Part shown: piece by piece, positions 37,525 to 47,000 of the stretch
How the letters are laid out: every line of letters begins with the position of its first letter
Numbering within the stretch: the stretch's first letter is position 1
DNA from: Dulcicalothrix desertica PCC 7102
Lineage (GTDB): Bacteria; Cyanobacteriota; Cyanobacteriia; Cyanobacteriales; Nostocaceae
Assembly: GCF_003991905.1 (NCBI RefSeq)
Contig: NZ_RSCL01000005.1
Span: forward strand, 271,072-335,071
Direction of reading: 5' to 3'
DNA: 64,000 nt
Position numbers and translations under genes: made by a program
Notes under the pieces: model-generated
Told to the model about the DNA's origin: nothing
What the model saw: only the letters and a program-made list of their open reading frames with translations
Databases searched by the model: none

Positions 37525-38028
37525 TCATTTAATTTGCAGAAGCATGTACTCTATATCAAAGTATTGATTATTAAATTTATACGCCATTTTTTCGATTCCG
37601 TATATTTTAAAGCCAAATGATAGATACAATTGTTGTGCTGGTACGTTATTTTTGACGACATCTAGTAACAGTATTTCTATCTCGTTAATAGCTTTTGCTT
37701 TTTCAATTAGTTCATTAAGTAATAATTCACCTATACCTTGGCGCCGATATTCTGGTTTGACGTACATGCTACGTATGTAGGCTTTATGCTTTGTTTTTAT
37801 TCTTGATTCTTGATGAAATGCTACTATTGCAATTAGTTTTTTATTGTCGTAGCAGCCTAATATAAAGTTGTTGTTATCTACTGGTATTTTATCCCTGAAG
37901 TCGTCTATTGTCTTTACTGCTTCTTCTTGATACATTGTGCCGAATGAGTTTGGGTTGTTGTGTAAGGATTCTAGTCTAATTTGACGGTAGTCTTCTGCGT
38001 CATGTTTTGTTAGTGTTTTTATTATCAT
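37525..38028 (-). CDS. GNAT-family N-acetyltransferase
   Basis: A 167 aa single-domain GNAT enzyme. The acetyl-CoA loop is YRRQGIGELLLNELI at about residues 100-115, preceded by strand IRSMYVKPEYRR and followed by IEILLLDVVKNNVPAQQLYLSFGF, the C-terminal family pattern. The acceptor is unknown. It is convergent with the pseudo-cas6, 26 bp away. Confidence 0.85.
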   Translation of the reverse strand: MIIKTLTKHDAEDYRQIRLESLHNNPNSFGTMYQEEAVKTIDDFRDKIPVDNNNFILGCYDNKKLIAIVAFHQESRIKTKHKAYIRSMYVKPEYRRQGIGELLLNELIEKAKAINEIEILLLDVVKNNVPAQQLYLSFGFKIYGIEKMAYKFNNQYFDIEYMLLQIK

Positions 38029-38039
38029 GGAATTAATAA

Positions 38040-38370
38040 TGTGTGTTCAAAATTTATAAGATGCTACCCTACCCTTCGGGATATCCTTCGGATAACGGGA
38101 AAACTTCGTTAACGTTCCTTAGCATGACAGTTATGGAGATGCTTCGTTCCTTAGCATGACAGTTATGGAGATGCTACCCTGCGGGAAAACTGCGTTAACG
38201 TTCCTCAGCATGACAGTTATGGAGATGCTACCCTGCGGGAAAACTGCGTTAACGTTCCTCAACATGACAGTTATGGAGATGTTTCGTTCCTTATCATGAC
38301 AGTTATGGAGATGCTACCCTGCGGGAAAACTGCGTTAACGTTCCTCAGCATGACAGTACTATATCCGGAC
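38040..38370. repeat. Imperfect long tandem repeat (about 54 bp unit)
   Basis: The word GGAGATGCTACCCTGCGGG followed by AAAACTGCGTTAACGTTCC and CATGACAGTTAT is repeated three to four times with shortened variants. It fills the gap between the GNAT gene and the CHAT gene. It is related to the TCATGCTGAGGAACGA array at 33189 in inverse orientation. Confidence 0.8.
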
Positions 38371-38414
38371 AGTAGCATATCGCAAGGTTGAGGGAAAACG
38401 TTTTGCCGCAGTTT

Positions 38415-41400
38415 TTATATAGATTCGCCTATTAGGGTGAATGCTGCCCAGTGTTCGGGGTTGGGGTATTGTTTCATGGTGGTTAGCATGGCTTGGCGAA
38501 GTGCGGCGCCTTTATCGGGGTTTTTCTGCATTTGGCGATAAAATTCGGTCATTAGTATTTTGGTGGATGCGTCGTCTACGCTCCATAAAGAGACGACTAC
38601 GCTTTTTGTGCCTGCTGCTATTAATGAACGAGATAGTCCAATGACTCCATCTCCTGTTAGTGTTCCTTGTCCGGTTTGGCAAGCACTTAGTACCACTAGG
38701 TCTGCGTTTAGTTTCATGTTTAAAATTTCACTTGCTGTTAGTAGACCGTCGTTATTTTGTTGTGCTTTGGTGAGGTTGGTAGAAGACGGCGCCAATGCTA
38801 TTGCTCCTGGTATACCTAAACCAAAGTCGTCTAGTAGTCCATGTGTTGCTAGGTGGATAATTCTGGCTTGACCCATTAGTTGTTTGACTTGGGGTTTTGT
38901 GGCTTCTTTGCCTATTAGGGGTTTTGTGTTGAGTATCGTGGCTATTTCGCGCGCTTCTTTTTCGGCAAATGGTAGGCTAACTAGCTGTTGCGGTGGTTGT
39001 CCTGCTCGAACTTTTATGCTTGGCATTATTGGGTTGCCTACTACTAAGGCTCCTTGTGATGATGATAGGCGCCTTTCATACGTTAGTTGTAATAGTTGAA
39101 TTGATGGTGATGTAAGGATAGTATGTTTTTCTACTAAGTATTTACCTTGGTTGTCTTGCAGTGCAGGAAAGGGTATTAAAAATAATTCGTTTTGAGGTAC
39201 AAATATTACCTTTTCGTTGGGGTTCTTGGGTAAATGTTGAGCTATTGGGGCAATTAGTAATTGGTGGAGCGCTTGAAGTTTTTGTGTTGCGTTTGCTTGT
39301 GGCTGTTTCTTTTCTGGCGCCACTACTGTCAACCCTCTGGTGGCGCCTATTGAGTCGAGAGCCGTTACTACTATATCTTTTAAAGGGGTATTTGAATTTA
39401 TATCAACTTGTTTAAATTCAATTTGCCCTGTAGGTTTAACGACCCATATATATATGTCAGATTTGTTTTTACTGATGGAATACTCGACAAAGGTGGCATT
39501 TTGCTGTTTGGCAATTTTTTGAATGTCTTTGAGTGTAGGTGGTAATATTTCTGGTAGATTACTTTTATTTTGAGATTGTCGTGCAGCGAGTAGGTTAATA
39601 AAAGCTCTAGCTCGACCACGCTCTGATACTTCCAACGCTTCTTGATATTTGTTTTGAGATACTAAGACTTGTTGGAGTAAACTGTAAACTTGTGCTTGGG
39701 TTTCAAAGATGGAAATTTGATTCTTGTCTGTAAGGTCTACTCGTATTGACTCAAAAACTTTGATGGCATTATATAAAGCTGTCGTAGCTTCGGGTAAATT
39801 TTTTCTAGTATGGTAAAGTGTACCCAGATGACTGTAAATGTTTGCCTCTTCTAGCTTTTGGTTCCTTTTACTCGCAGATGCCGCAGCTTGCTTATAATAG
39901 TTGATGGCTAAATCAGACTGCTGCTGTTTTTCTTGAAATGAACCAGCTTGAAACAAGACAAAATACTCAAATAAGGGATATTCACGAGCTAATTTAATTG
40001 CTTTCTGTAAATATTCCCATGCTCTGTCTTTTTCTCCAAGGTCAGCATAAGCGTTTCCAATCTTAGCTAGTGCATTTGCTTCTAAACTACGATTTCCTAC
40101 TGACTGCGCTGATGCTAAACTTTGTTGAGCTTCTTCTAATTCTTTTGATGTTTTCTTCGGTGGTGTTTCTGGAGTTGATGCAGTTTGACTTGATGCGTCT
40201 TTACAAGCTTTGTTGCTTGCTTCGTTCTGACCAAGTACCCTGTAAGAAACACATAATTTTATATAACTTACTTTAATTCCTTGATTTGCTAGTAACTTAT
40301 TATTCTGTAGTAAAAATTGCTCGGTTAGGTTAGATGTTGTAATACTTCCAGTTTTATTCAAAGATGTTTTTAAGGTTGTTATTGCCTGCTCATAAAATTT
40401 AATCGCTTGTTCGTACTTACTTGTATCCGCATAAGCATTTGCTATATTTACTTGAATTAATCCTTGCTGGGTATTAATAACAAAGGTATTAACAGGAGTA
40501 TTAGTAGGTATTGCTTGATTTATCGCCAGGGCTTGTTGATAATATGATATTGCTTTATCTTTATTATTCCAGTTCACGTACACTTCAGCTAAACTTGATA
40601 AGGTATCTCGAACTTGAAGCTGTAAACCGTCTGATTTTTTGAAAATTTCTAATGCTTGCTCATACGACTTTATTGCTTCAGCAAATTCGCTTCTAATATT
40701 ATAAACGCTTCCCATCCCCGAAAGTGCTTTGCCTTGCTGTAAACTATCACCCGTTTCTTTGGCAATTACAGCAGCTTGTTGATAATATTCTAATGACCTA
40801 TCTATTAATTTACCAGGCGCCTGACTCGGTGTTACATCTGTTTGAGTTAATCCTCCCCCTACACCAATTCCATAGTACAAACCGCCCATACTCATCAAAA
40901 TAGTAACTTCTAAATTACGCTGACGTAATCTATCATCACCCGTCCCATTCGCTTTACGCACAGCAACCAAAGCTTGTTCTATATATTCTATACCCTTACC
41001 TATATCTGACGTAATCGCAACGGCGCCTAATCCTTTGAATGCTAATGCTTCTGTTTCATGGTTGCCGCTTCGACGTGCTACCGTTAGAGCTTTGTTACAA
41101 TATTCAAGCGCGCGCTTAGAATCACCACTATCTCGATAAGTAAGTCCAATATTAGACAATATTCGCGCTTCTAAATCAGTATTATCTGTAGCTTTTGCAA
41201 CTTCTAAACCCTGTTGATAATAACTAATGGCTTGCTGCGCTTGATTTAAATCGGCATATACATTACCAATATTATTGAGTGCCTTACCTTCAAATGCTTT
41301 GTTCTTATTTTTACGAGCAATACTTAAAGCTTCTTCAAACTTTTTCAACGCAGCTTGCAACTGCAAACTATCACGTAACTTTTCACCTTGTTTTATCAGC

Positions 41401-41537
41401 TTATCAGCTTGATTGTTGCTATCACTACTCGTTTGTGCCACAGCTTGTGACACACTAAAAGACTCAACCGAAAATATGCTTAAAGGCGCCGAAACAGCCA
41501 GCAATATCAAGAACGATTGCACACGAATAGGGAGCAT
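38415..41537 (-). CDS. TPR-CHAT protein with signal peptide
   Basis: About 1040 aa. ATG 41537 starts a signal peptide (LPIRVQSFLILLAVSAPLSIFSV, cleavage near AVAQT). Residues about 40-640 carry many tetratricopeptide repeats (GKALNNIGNVYADL, ALEYCNKALTVARRSG and so on). The C-terminal 320 residues are a CHAT caspase-like protease domain, with catalytic His in RIIHLATHG and Cys in VVLSACQTGQG, so the dyad is intact. Cyanobacteria have many such proteins; peptidase targets are generally unknown. The TTG at 41546 is in frame but lies in a repeat arm. Confidence 0.88.
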   Translation of the reverse strand: MLPIRVQSFLILLAVSAPLSIFSVESFSVSQAVAQTSSDSNNQADKLIKQGEKLRDSLQLQAALKKFEEALSIARKNKNKAFEGKALNNIGNVYADLNQAQQAISYYQQGLEVAKATDNTDLEARILSNIGLTYRDSGDSKRALEYCNKALTVARRSGNHETEALAFKGLGAVAITSDIGKGIEYIEQALVAVRKANGTGDDRLRQRNLEVTILMSMGGLYYGIGVGGGLTQTDVTPSQAPGKLIDRSLEYYQQAAVIAKETGDSLQQGKALSGMGSVYNIRSEFAEAIKSYEQALEIFKKSDGLQLQVRDTLSSLAEVYVNWNNKDKAISYYQQALAINQAIPTNTPVNTFVINTQQGLIQVNIANAYADTSKYEQAIKFYEQAITTLKTSLNKTGSITTSNLTEQFLLQNNKLLANQGIKVSYIKLCVSYRVLGQNEASNKACKDASSQTASTPETPPKKTSKELEEAQQSLASAQSVGNRSLEANALAKIGNAYADLGEKDRAWEYLQKAIKLAREYPLFEYFVLFQAGSFQEKQQQSDLAINYYKQAAASASKRNQKLEEANIYSHLGTLYHTRKNLPEATTALYNAIKVFESIRVDLTDKNQISIFETQAQVYSLLQQVLVSQNKYQEALEVSERGRARAFINLLAARQSQNKSNLPEILPPTLKDIQKIAKQQNATFVEYSISKNKSDIYIWVVKPTGQIEFKQVDINSNTPLKDIVVTALDSIGATRGLTVVAPEKKQPQANATQKLQALHQLLIAPIAQHLPKNPNEKVIFVPQNELFLIPFPALQDNQGKYLVEKHTILTSPSIQLLQLTYERRLSSSQGALVVGNPIMPSIKVRAGQPPQQLVSLPFAEKEAREIATILNTKPLIGKEATKPQVKQLMGQARIIHLATHGLLDDFGLGIPGAIALAPSSTNLTKAQQNNDGLLTASEILNMKLNADLVVLSACQTGQGTLTGDGVIGLSRSLIAAGTKSVVVSLWSVDDASTKILMTEFYRQMQKNPDKGAALRQAMLTTMKQYPNPEHWAAFTLIGESI

Positions 41538-41541
41538 AATA

Positions 41542-41660
41542 GGCAACGGATGATTAACGGATGTAACGGATAGTTTATCTTACAAAAGTAAGTATGATTA
41601 TCAGGATACGTATTGTTTTAACAAATCATTCATCCGTTACATCCGTTGTATCCGTTGCTA
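41542..41660. repeat. Inverted repeat of the GGATGTAACGGAT family (copy 2)
   Basis: GCAACGGATGATTAACGGAT and GGATGTAACGGAT at the left are mirrored by ATCCGTTACATCCG and TGTATCCGTTGC at the right, with about 65 bases between. It is the upstream flank of the CHAT gene. Same family as 6319-6404. Confidence 0.7.
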
Positions 41661-41668
41661 TTTTTCGG

Positions 41669-41797
41669 TTAAGCTGCTTTAGACTTACGATGCTTAGGTT
41701 TGTGTTGTATCGATGAGGCTTGTTGTAGCTGTGCCTCGCGTTTTTCAAACTCAATTACAGTCCGAGCTACTAATTCAGCTAGGGTTTCACGTTTCAT
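41669..41797 (-). CDS. Possible small protein, 42 aa
   Basis: An ATG at 41797 opens a 42-codon frame, MKRETLAELVARTVIEFEKR, with a Lys/His/Arg-rich tail ending KHRKSKAA. The composition (acidic helix, basic tail) looks like a real small cytoplasmic protein rather than noise, and the C-terminal basic tail could bind nucleic acid. No clear ribosome site. Not recognised. Confidence 0.35.
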   Translation of the reverse strand: MKRETLAELVARTVIEFEKREAQLQQASSIQHKPKHRKSKAA

Positions 41798-41976
41798 ACT
41801 TGATTGTTATCGCTTCTAGTAGAATAACTGCGATGTCGAAAAATTCTGTTAGCAGCAAGCTTTTACGCTTCTTTGTGCCAAAAATCTGCTCGACCCTGTT
41901 AGAAACACTTAGCTAGTGGGAATGTTATATACAGTGACTCGAAAAATTGTCTACAGGGAAAACTCACACTCTATAT

Positions 41977-43926
41977 ATGTCTATTCATAAAAGTCTAAGC
42001 AAAACTAGCCCAACCGCATCAAGAGCAATACCCAACGCTCACGAGTGGCAGTTTCCATTTCCCAATACTGCCGACTTTAATTTTAACTACTACCACTTAC
42101 TAGAACGAGCATCACAGACCGCAATTGCTCAAAACAATGACCCAAACATACGTATTGCTATTATTGGCGCCGGTGTTGCAGGACTAATTGCTGCTAGGGA
42201 GCTTTTTCGTTGTGGCTACACCAATATTGATATTTATGAAGCCAGTGAGCGTATTGGTGGAAGAACTTACTCTATTCCAGCACATAACCAATACACGACT
42301 TTTGAAATGGGCGCCATGAGAATGCCATTTTTTACCGAACCGGGTAGTCGTAACTGTGTGTTGGATTATTATTGCACTTTGTTTGGAATTACGACGCAAC
42401 CTTTTCCTGACCCTGCTTCCGATGCGATTGCTAGCACCGGAATCTATGTAAATAATGGTTTAGGACCCGACCCCAAAAATCCCTATACAGTACCACGCTT
42501 GGATATTTGGTTAAAACAAGAACCACCACCAAATCCTCTTTTAAAGACCATCCTCGATAAATGGACTCATTTTGCCAATATGGTTACAAAAGAGGTTCAA
42601 AAACTATATGGTACAAACCAATGGGAAGAATTTTGGCACAGCTTGGTTAATCATTACGGGGCAATGAATTTCCGTGACTTGGTATATCTAGAAGCTATTA
42701 AGGAGTATAAATGCTCTCACCCTGGCTACTTCGGTGGTCTAGGTATGAACGAGCAAGAAGCATGGAATTTTTATGTAATTGGTGCAGGTGATGGAGGTTG
42801 GGGCGCCTTTTATGATATTTCTTGTTTATACCCAATTAGAACACTATTATTTGGTTTCGCGACCAATCACCAACTTATACAAGGTAAGTTTGATATTAAT
42901 GGCAACTTTGCACCTGGAGCAGAATACAAAGAAATAACTAGAGATAATTTCGGTTTACAATTAAAATCACCAAATTATCTAGGCGTAGAAGCATTAACAG
43001 AAAGTCTCTTTTATGAGCCAGTAATTAGCCCCTTCGTTAAAAATATTTCTCTTTACCAAGCAACTCAACTTTACGAAGGAATTAATCTCTTTACACAGAG
43101 TCAAGTAAAGGCAATTCAGTATTTAAGTAAAAATAATATTCAGATTGTTACAGATACAATGGTATCACAGTATAACGCGGTTATTGTAACTCCACCAACG
43201 TGGGCATTAGAAATGAGCTGTGTTTTTCAAAAATTCGATTCTAGTGCTTTGCCACCAGAAGTGTCGCTGAGTTTGAAAGAGTCGCATTGGATTACTAGCT
43301 GCAAAGTATTTTATCCTTTAAAGCAAAGGTACTGGGAACAACCAAATCCTAATCCAAATAAAGACCCCATTCCGCAAGTCATTAATACAGACACTTTTTT
43401 ACAAGATGTTTATGGTATAGCTGTCACCACAAAATCTCATAGTGACCCTGGAGTATTACTAGTTAGTTATACATGGGAAGATGATGCTATTAAATTAGAA
43501 GCTAACCAGGATGATGCAACTTTAGCCAAAAAGTGTCTTGGTGAGCTAGATAATATTTTGATGAATGCCGAAAATATCCAAACACCAATTTCTCCCTACG
43601 TGGATACAAGCAAACCAGTTGTAATTCACTGGGAGAGAAAACCCACTTATCGAGGTTGTGCCAAGCTCTATCGACAAAGAAGTTGGAACTTGGATTATGC
43701 TCTACTAACATACAACCAGCAACGTAGCGCTACTTCGAGTCTTTACTTTGCTGGTGAAGCTTACTCAGTTGAAGGAGGGTGGACAGAACCAGCATTGAGA
43801 TTGGGGTTAGATGCAGTAATTCATATTGTTAACAACACGGATGGTACATTCCTAAATGGCTTTGATTACAATGAAAACTATCCTCAATATCCGCAATGGT
43901 CTCCCTCTTTTAAAACCTTTGCGTAG
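41977..43926 (+). CDS. Flavin monoamine/L-amino-acid oxidase family protein
   Basis: 649 aa from ATG 41977 (TTG 41947 is in frame). The FAD-binding start RIAIIGAGVAGLIAARELF (GxGxxG) and the acidic strand IDIYEASERIGGRTYS are classical for the amine oxidase family. The substrate region is large (residues 90-520) as in L-amino-acid oxidases and tryptophan 2-monooxygenases. The C-terminal YFAGEAYSVEGGWTEPALRLGL is the second FAD contact. No signal peptide. It catalyses oxidative deamination, probably of an amino acid; the exact substrate is not visible. Confidence 0.85.
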   Translation: MSIHKSLSKTSPTASRAIPNAHEWQFPFPNTADFNFNYYHLLERASQTAIAQNNDPNIRIAIIGAGVAGLIAARELFRCGYTNIDIYEASERIGGRTYSIPAHNQYTTFEMGAMRMPFFTEPGSRNCVLDYYCTLFGITTQPFPDPASDAIASTGIYVNNGLGPDPKNPYTVPRLDIWLKQEPPPNPLLKTILDKWTHFANMVTKEVQKLYGTNQWEEFWHSLVNHYGAMNFRDLVYLEAIKEYKCSHPGYFGGLGMNEQEAWNFYVIGAGDGGWGAFYDISCLYPIRTLLFGFATNHQLIQGKFDINGNFAPGAEYKEITRDNFGLQLKSPNYLGVEALTESLFYEPVISPFVKNISLYQATQLYEGINLFTQSQVKAIQYLSKNNIQIVTDTMVSQYNAVIVTPPTWALEMSCVFQKFDSSALPPEVSLSLKESHWITSCKVFYPLKQRYWEQPNPNPNKDPIPQVINTDTFLQDVYGIAVTTKSHSDPGVLLVSYTWEDDAIKLEANQDDATLAKKCLGELDNILMNAENIQTPISPYVDTSKPVVIHWERKPTYRGCAKLYRQRSWNLDYALLTYNQQRSATSSLYFAGEAYSVEGGWTEPALRLGLDAVIHIVNNTDGTFLNGFDYNENYPQYPQWSPSFKTFA

Positions 43927-43944
43927 GTGAAATGGATGAATTAT

Positions 43945-44024
43945 AAACCGGGTTTCTTTGTCGAAATGTTGTAATAAAAATAGCGATTTTTCTGCGAAAA
44001 TGAATGGGCAGAAACCTGGTTTCT
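43945..44024. repeat. Two AAACCGGGTTTCT-type palindromes
   Basis: Copies at 43945-43957 and 44010-44024 (variant with CCTGG) in the 130 bp gap before the kinase gene. Confidence 0.7.
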
Positions 44025-44056
44025 TTGCGTTATAAAAAATAAAGGATATAATAATT

Positions 44057-47000
44057 ATGTCAATTTTTGATTACCAATTACAACAAATAATATATCAAGG
44101 TCATTACTCAACTATTTATCGTGCATATCGAAATCAGGATAATCAACCTGTTATTATCAAAACTTTTCAGCATGAATATCCAACTTTATCTCAAATTAAT
44201 AAATATCATCATGAATATAAAATCTCTAAACTTTTAAATTTTGACGGTGTTGTGAAAGTGTATGCTTTAGAAAAGCAACAAAATAAATTGGCATTAATTT
44301 TAGAAGATTTTGGTGGTGTTTCTTTAAAAGCATGGATTGCTGATAAACAACTTACTAATTTAGAATTTCTGAAAATAGCAATTTCCATAACTAATATTCT
44401 ACTTAAAATTCATAATAATAAAATTATTCATAAAAATATTAATCCATCAAATATTATTTTTAATTCCTCAAACAATCAAATTAAAATAACTGATTTTGGC
44501 ATTTCAACTATTTTATCATCAGAAAAAAATATTGTTAAAAATCCTAATATATTAGAAGGAACTTTAGCTTATATATCACCTGAACAAACTGGTAGAATGA
44601 ACCGTTCAATAGATTATAGAAGTGATTTTTATTCATTAGGTATTACTTTCTATGAACTTTTGACTGGTCAATTACCTTTTCAATCAAAAGACCCAATGGA
44701 ATTGGTGCATTGTCATATTGCTAGGCAACCAATACCTCCTAATCAACTTAATTCAAATGTACCAAACTTAATTTCTAACATTGTGATGAAGTTGTTGGCT
44801 AAAACTGTTGAAGATAGATATCAAAGCGCTTTTGGTCTGAAAAGTGATTTAGAAAAATGTTTGCAGTTATTGGAATCAGGTGAAATTTTAGATTTTCCAC
44901 TTGCTCATCGAGATATTTCTGATAAATTTCATATTCCTCAAAAACTTTATGGCAGGGAACAAGATGTTTCTACGCTTTTGAATGCATTTGAGCGTATGAC
45001 TCAGGGTCAGCAAGAAATTATTATGATTTCTGGCTATTCTGGTATTGGTAAATCATCTCTAGTTGAAGAAATTTATAAACCCATTACACAACAAAGAGGT
45101 TACTTTATCTCCGGAAAATTTGATCAATTTAAACGTAATATACCTTATTCTGCTTTGGTTAATGCTTTTCTTGATTTAATTGGGCAGATTTTGACTGAAA
45201 GTTTGGAACGCATTAATCAGTGGCGAGAAAAAATTTTAGCAGCACTTGGTAATAATGGTCAATTAATTGTTGATGTAATTCCAGAAATAGAACTCATTAT
45301 TGGAAAGCAACCAGAAGTTGTTGAAGTTACTCCAACAGAATCACAAAACCGTTTCAATATAGTTTTTCAAAGTTTTATCAATGTTTTTTGTCAGCAAGAA
45401 CATCCTTTAGTTATTTTTATAGATGATTTGCAATGGGCAGATTCTGCTTCTCTCAAGTTGCTAGAATTAATGATGACAGATGAAACAACTAAATATCTCT
45501 TTATTATTGGCGCCTATCGAGATAATGAAGTTAGCTCTATCCATCCTTTAATGGTGCTGTTAGATACAGTACAAAAACAAATAGGAATTATCAACTCGAT
45601 TACTTTAAAACCACTGAATTTAGAGCATACCACCACTTTAATTGCAGAAACTTTCCATTGCGATTCTCAACTTGTTGCTCCTTTAGCTCTTTTAGTAATG
45701 GAGAAAACTTTAGGTAATCCATTTTTTATTCGGCAATTTTTGCAAGCTCTGTATGGAAATGATTTATTAACCTTTGACTTAAATCAACGTAATTGGAACT
45801 TTGACTTTAATAATATACAACAGAGAGATTTTACTGATAATGTAGTCGAATTACTCGCAGATAAAATTCAAAAACTACCTCCATCTACCCAAAACATTCT
45901 GAAAATAGCTGCTTGTTGTGGCAAACGCTTTAATGCACATACATTATTTTTAGTTGAAAAACAACCTCCTAGTGCTATTGCTAAGGAACTCTGGGAAGCT
46001 GTAAAGCAAAATATTATTTTATTAGTTGATAATAGTTCTCAGGTTATACAAGAGTGGGATGATAAAAAAAACGGCGCCTTAAATAACACTTTAAATCATA
46101 AATTAAGCAATAAAGTCATCTTTACTTATGAATTTTCACACGACAGAGTACAACAAGCAGCTTATTCTTTAATCTCTGAACAAGAGCGCAATATACTTCA
46201 TTGGTCTATAGGAAAAACAATGAAGAAAAAACTTTCTTCACAAGTATTTTCTGATGAAATATTTGATGTTGTAAATCAGCTTAACTTTGCAATCGAATTG
46301 ATTGTTAAACCAGAAGAGAGACGAGAATTAGCACAGCTAAATCTTGAGGCTGGTAAAAGAGCAAAGACATGTACTGCATATGAACCAGCTTTGAAATATT
46401 TTGCGGTAGGTATTGAGCTACTACCTGAAAATAGCTGGCAAACAGTTTATCAACTCTCTTGGGAATTATATATTAACTATGCTGAAGCATTATCTGTTTT
46501 AGGATATCTAGAAAAAGCAGATACGGTATTTCAGAAAATTACAAAGAATATAATACACGATAAAGAGCTAGCATTGTGTTACGAAAAATATAGTGGAATT
46601 TTACAGAGTTCTGGAAAATCGGCGCCTGCGTTTGATGAAGCTATTAAAGGTTTGGTTGTTTTAGGTATAGAAATACTAGTTGGCTTAGAAGAGATATTAA
46701 ACGAAGAAAAATCTTTTTTACAAAAATGGAAACAAGCAGAAACAATTGAATATTTTTATAATTTAAAGTTAGCTGAAGGAATAAATATATTAATAGGTAG
46801 CCTTTACGACAAAGCAATTATTAGTTGTTATTTTTCTCAGCCAAATAAATTTAATTATATAGTTAGCAAGAGTGTAGAACATATTCTGAATTTTGGTATT
46901 ACTCCACAATCAGGAATTGCCATTTCTTGGTTAGCTACACTGTTGTCAATAATGGAGTGTAAAGAATTATCTTTTCGCTATGCCGAACTAGCATTAAATA

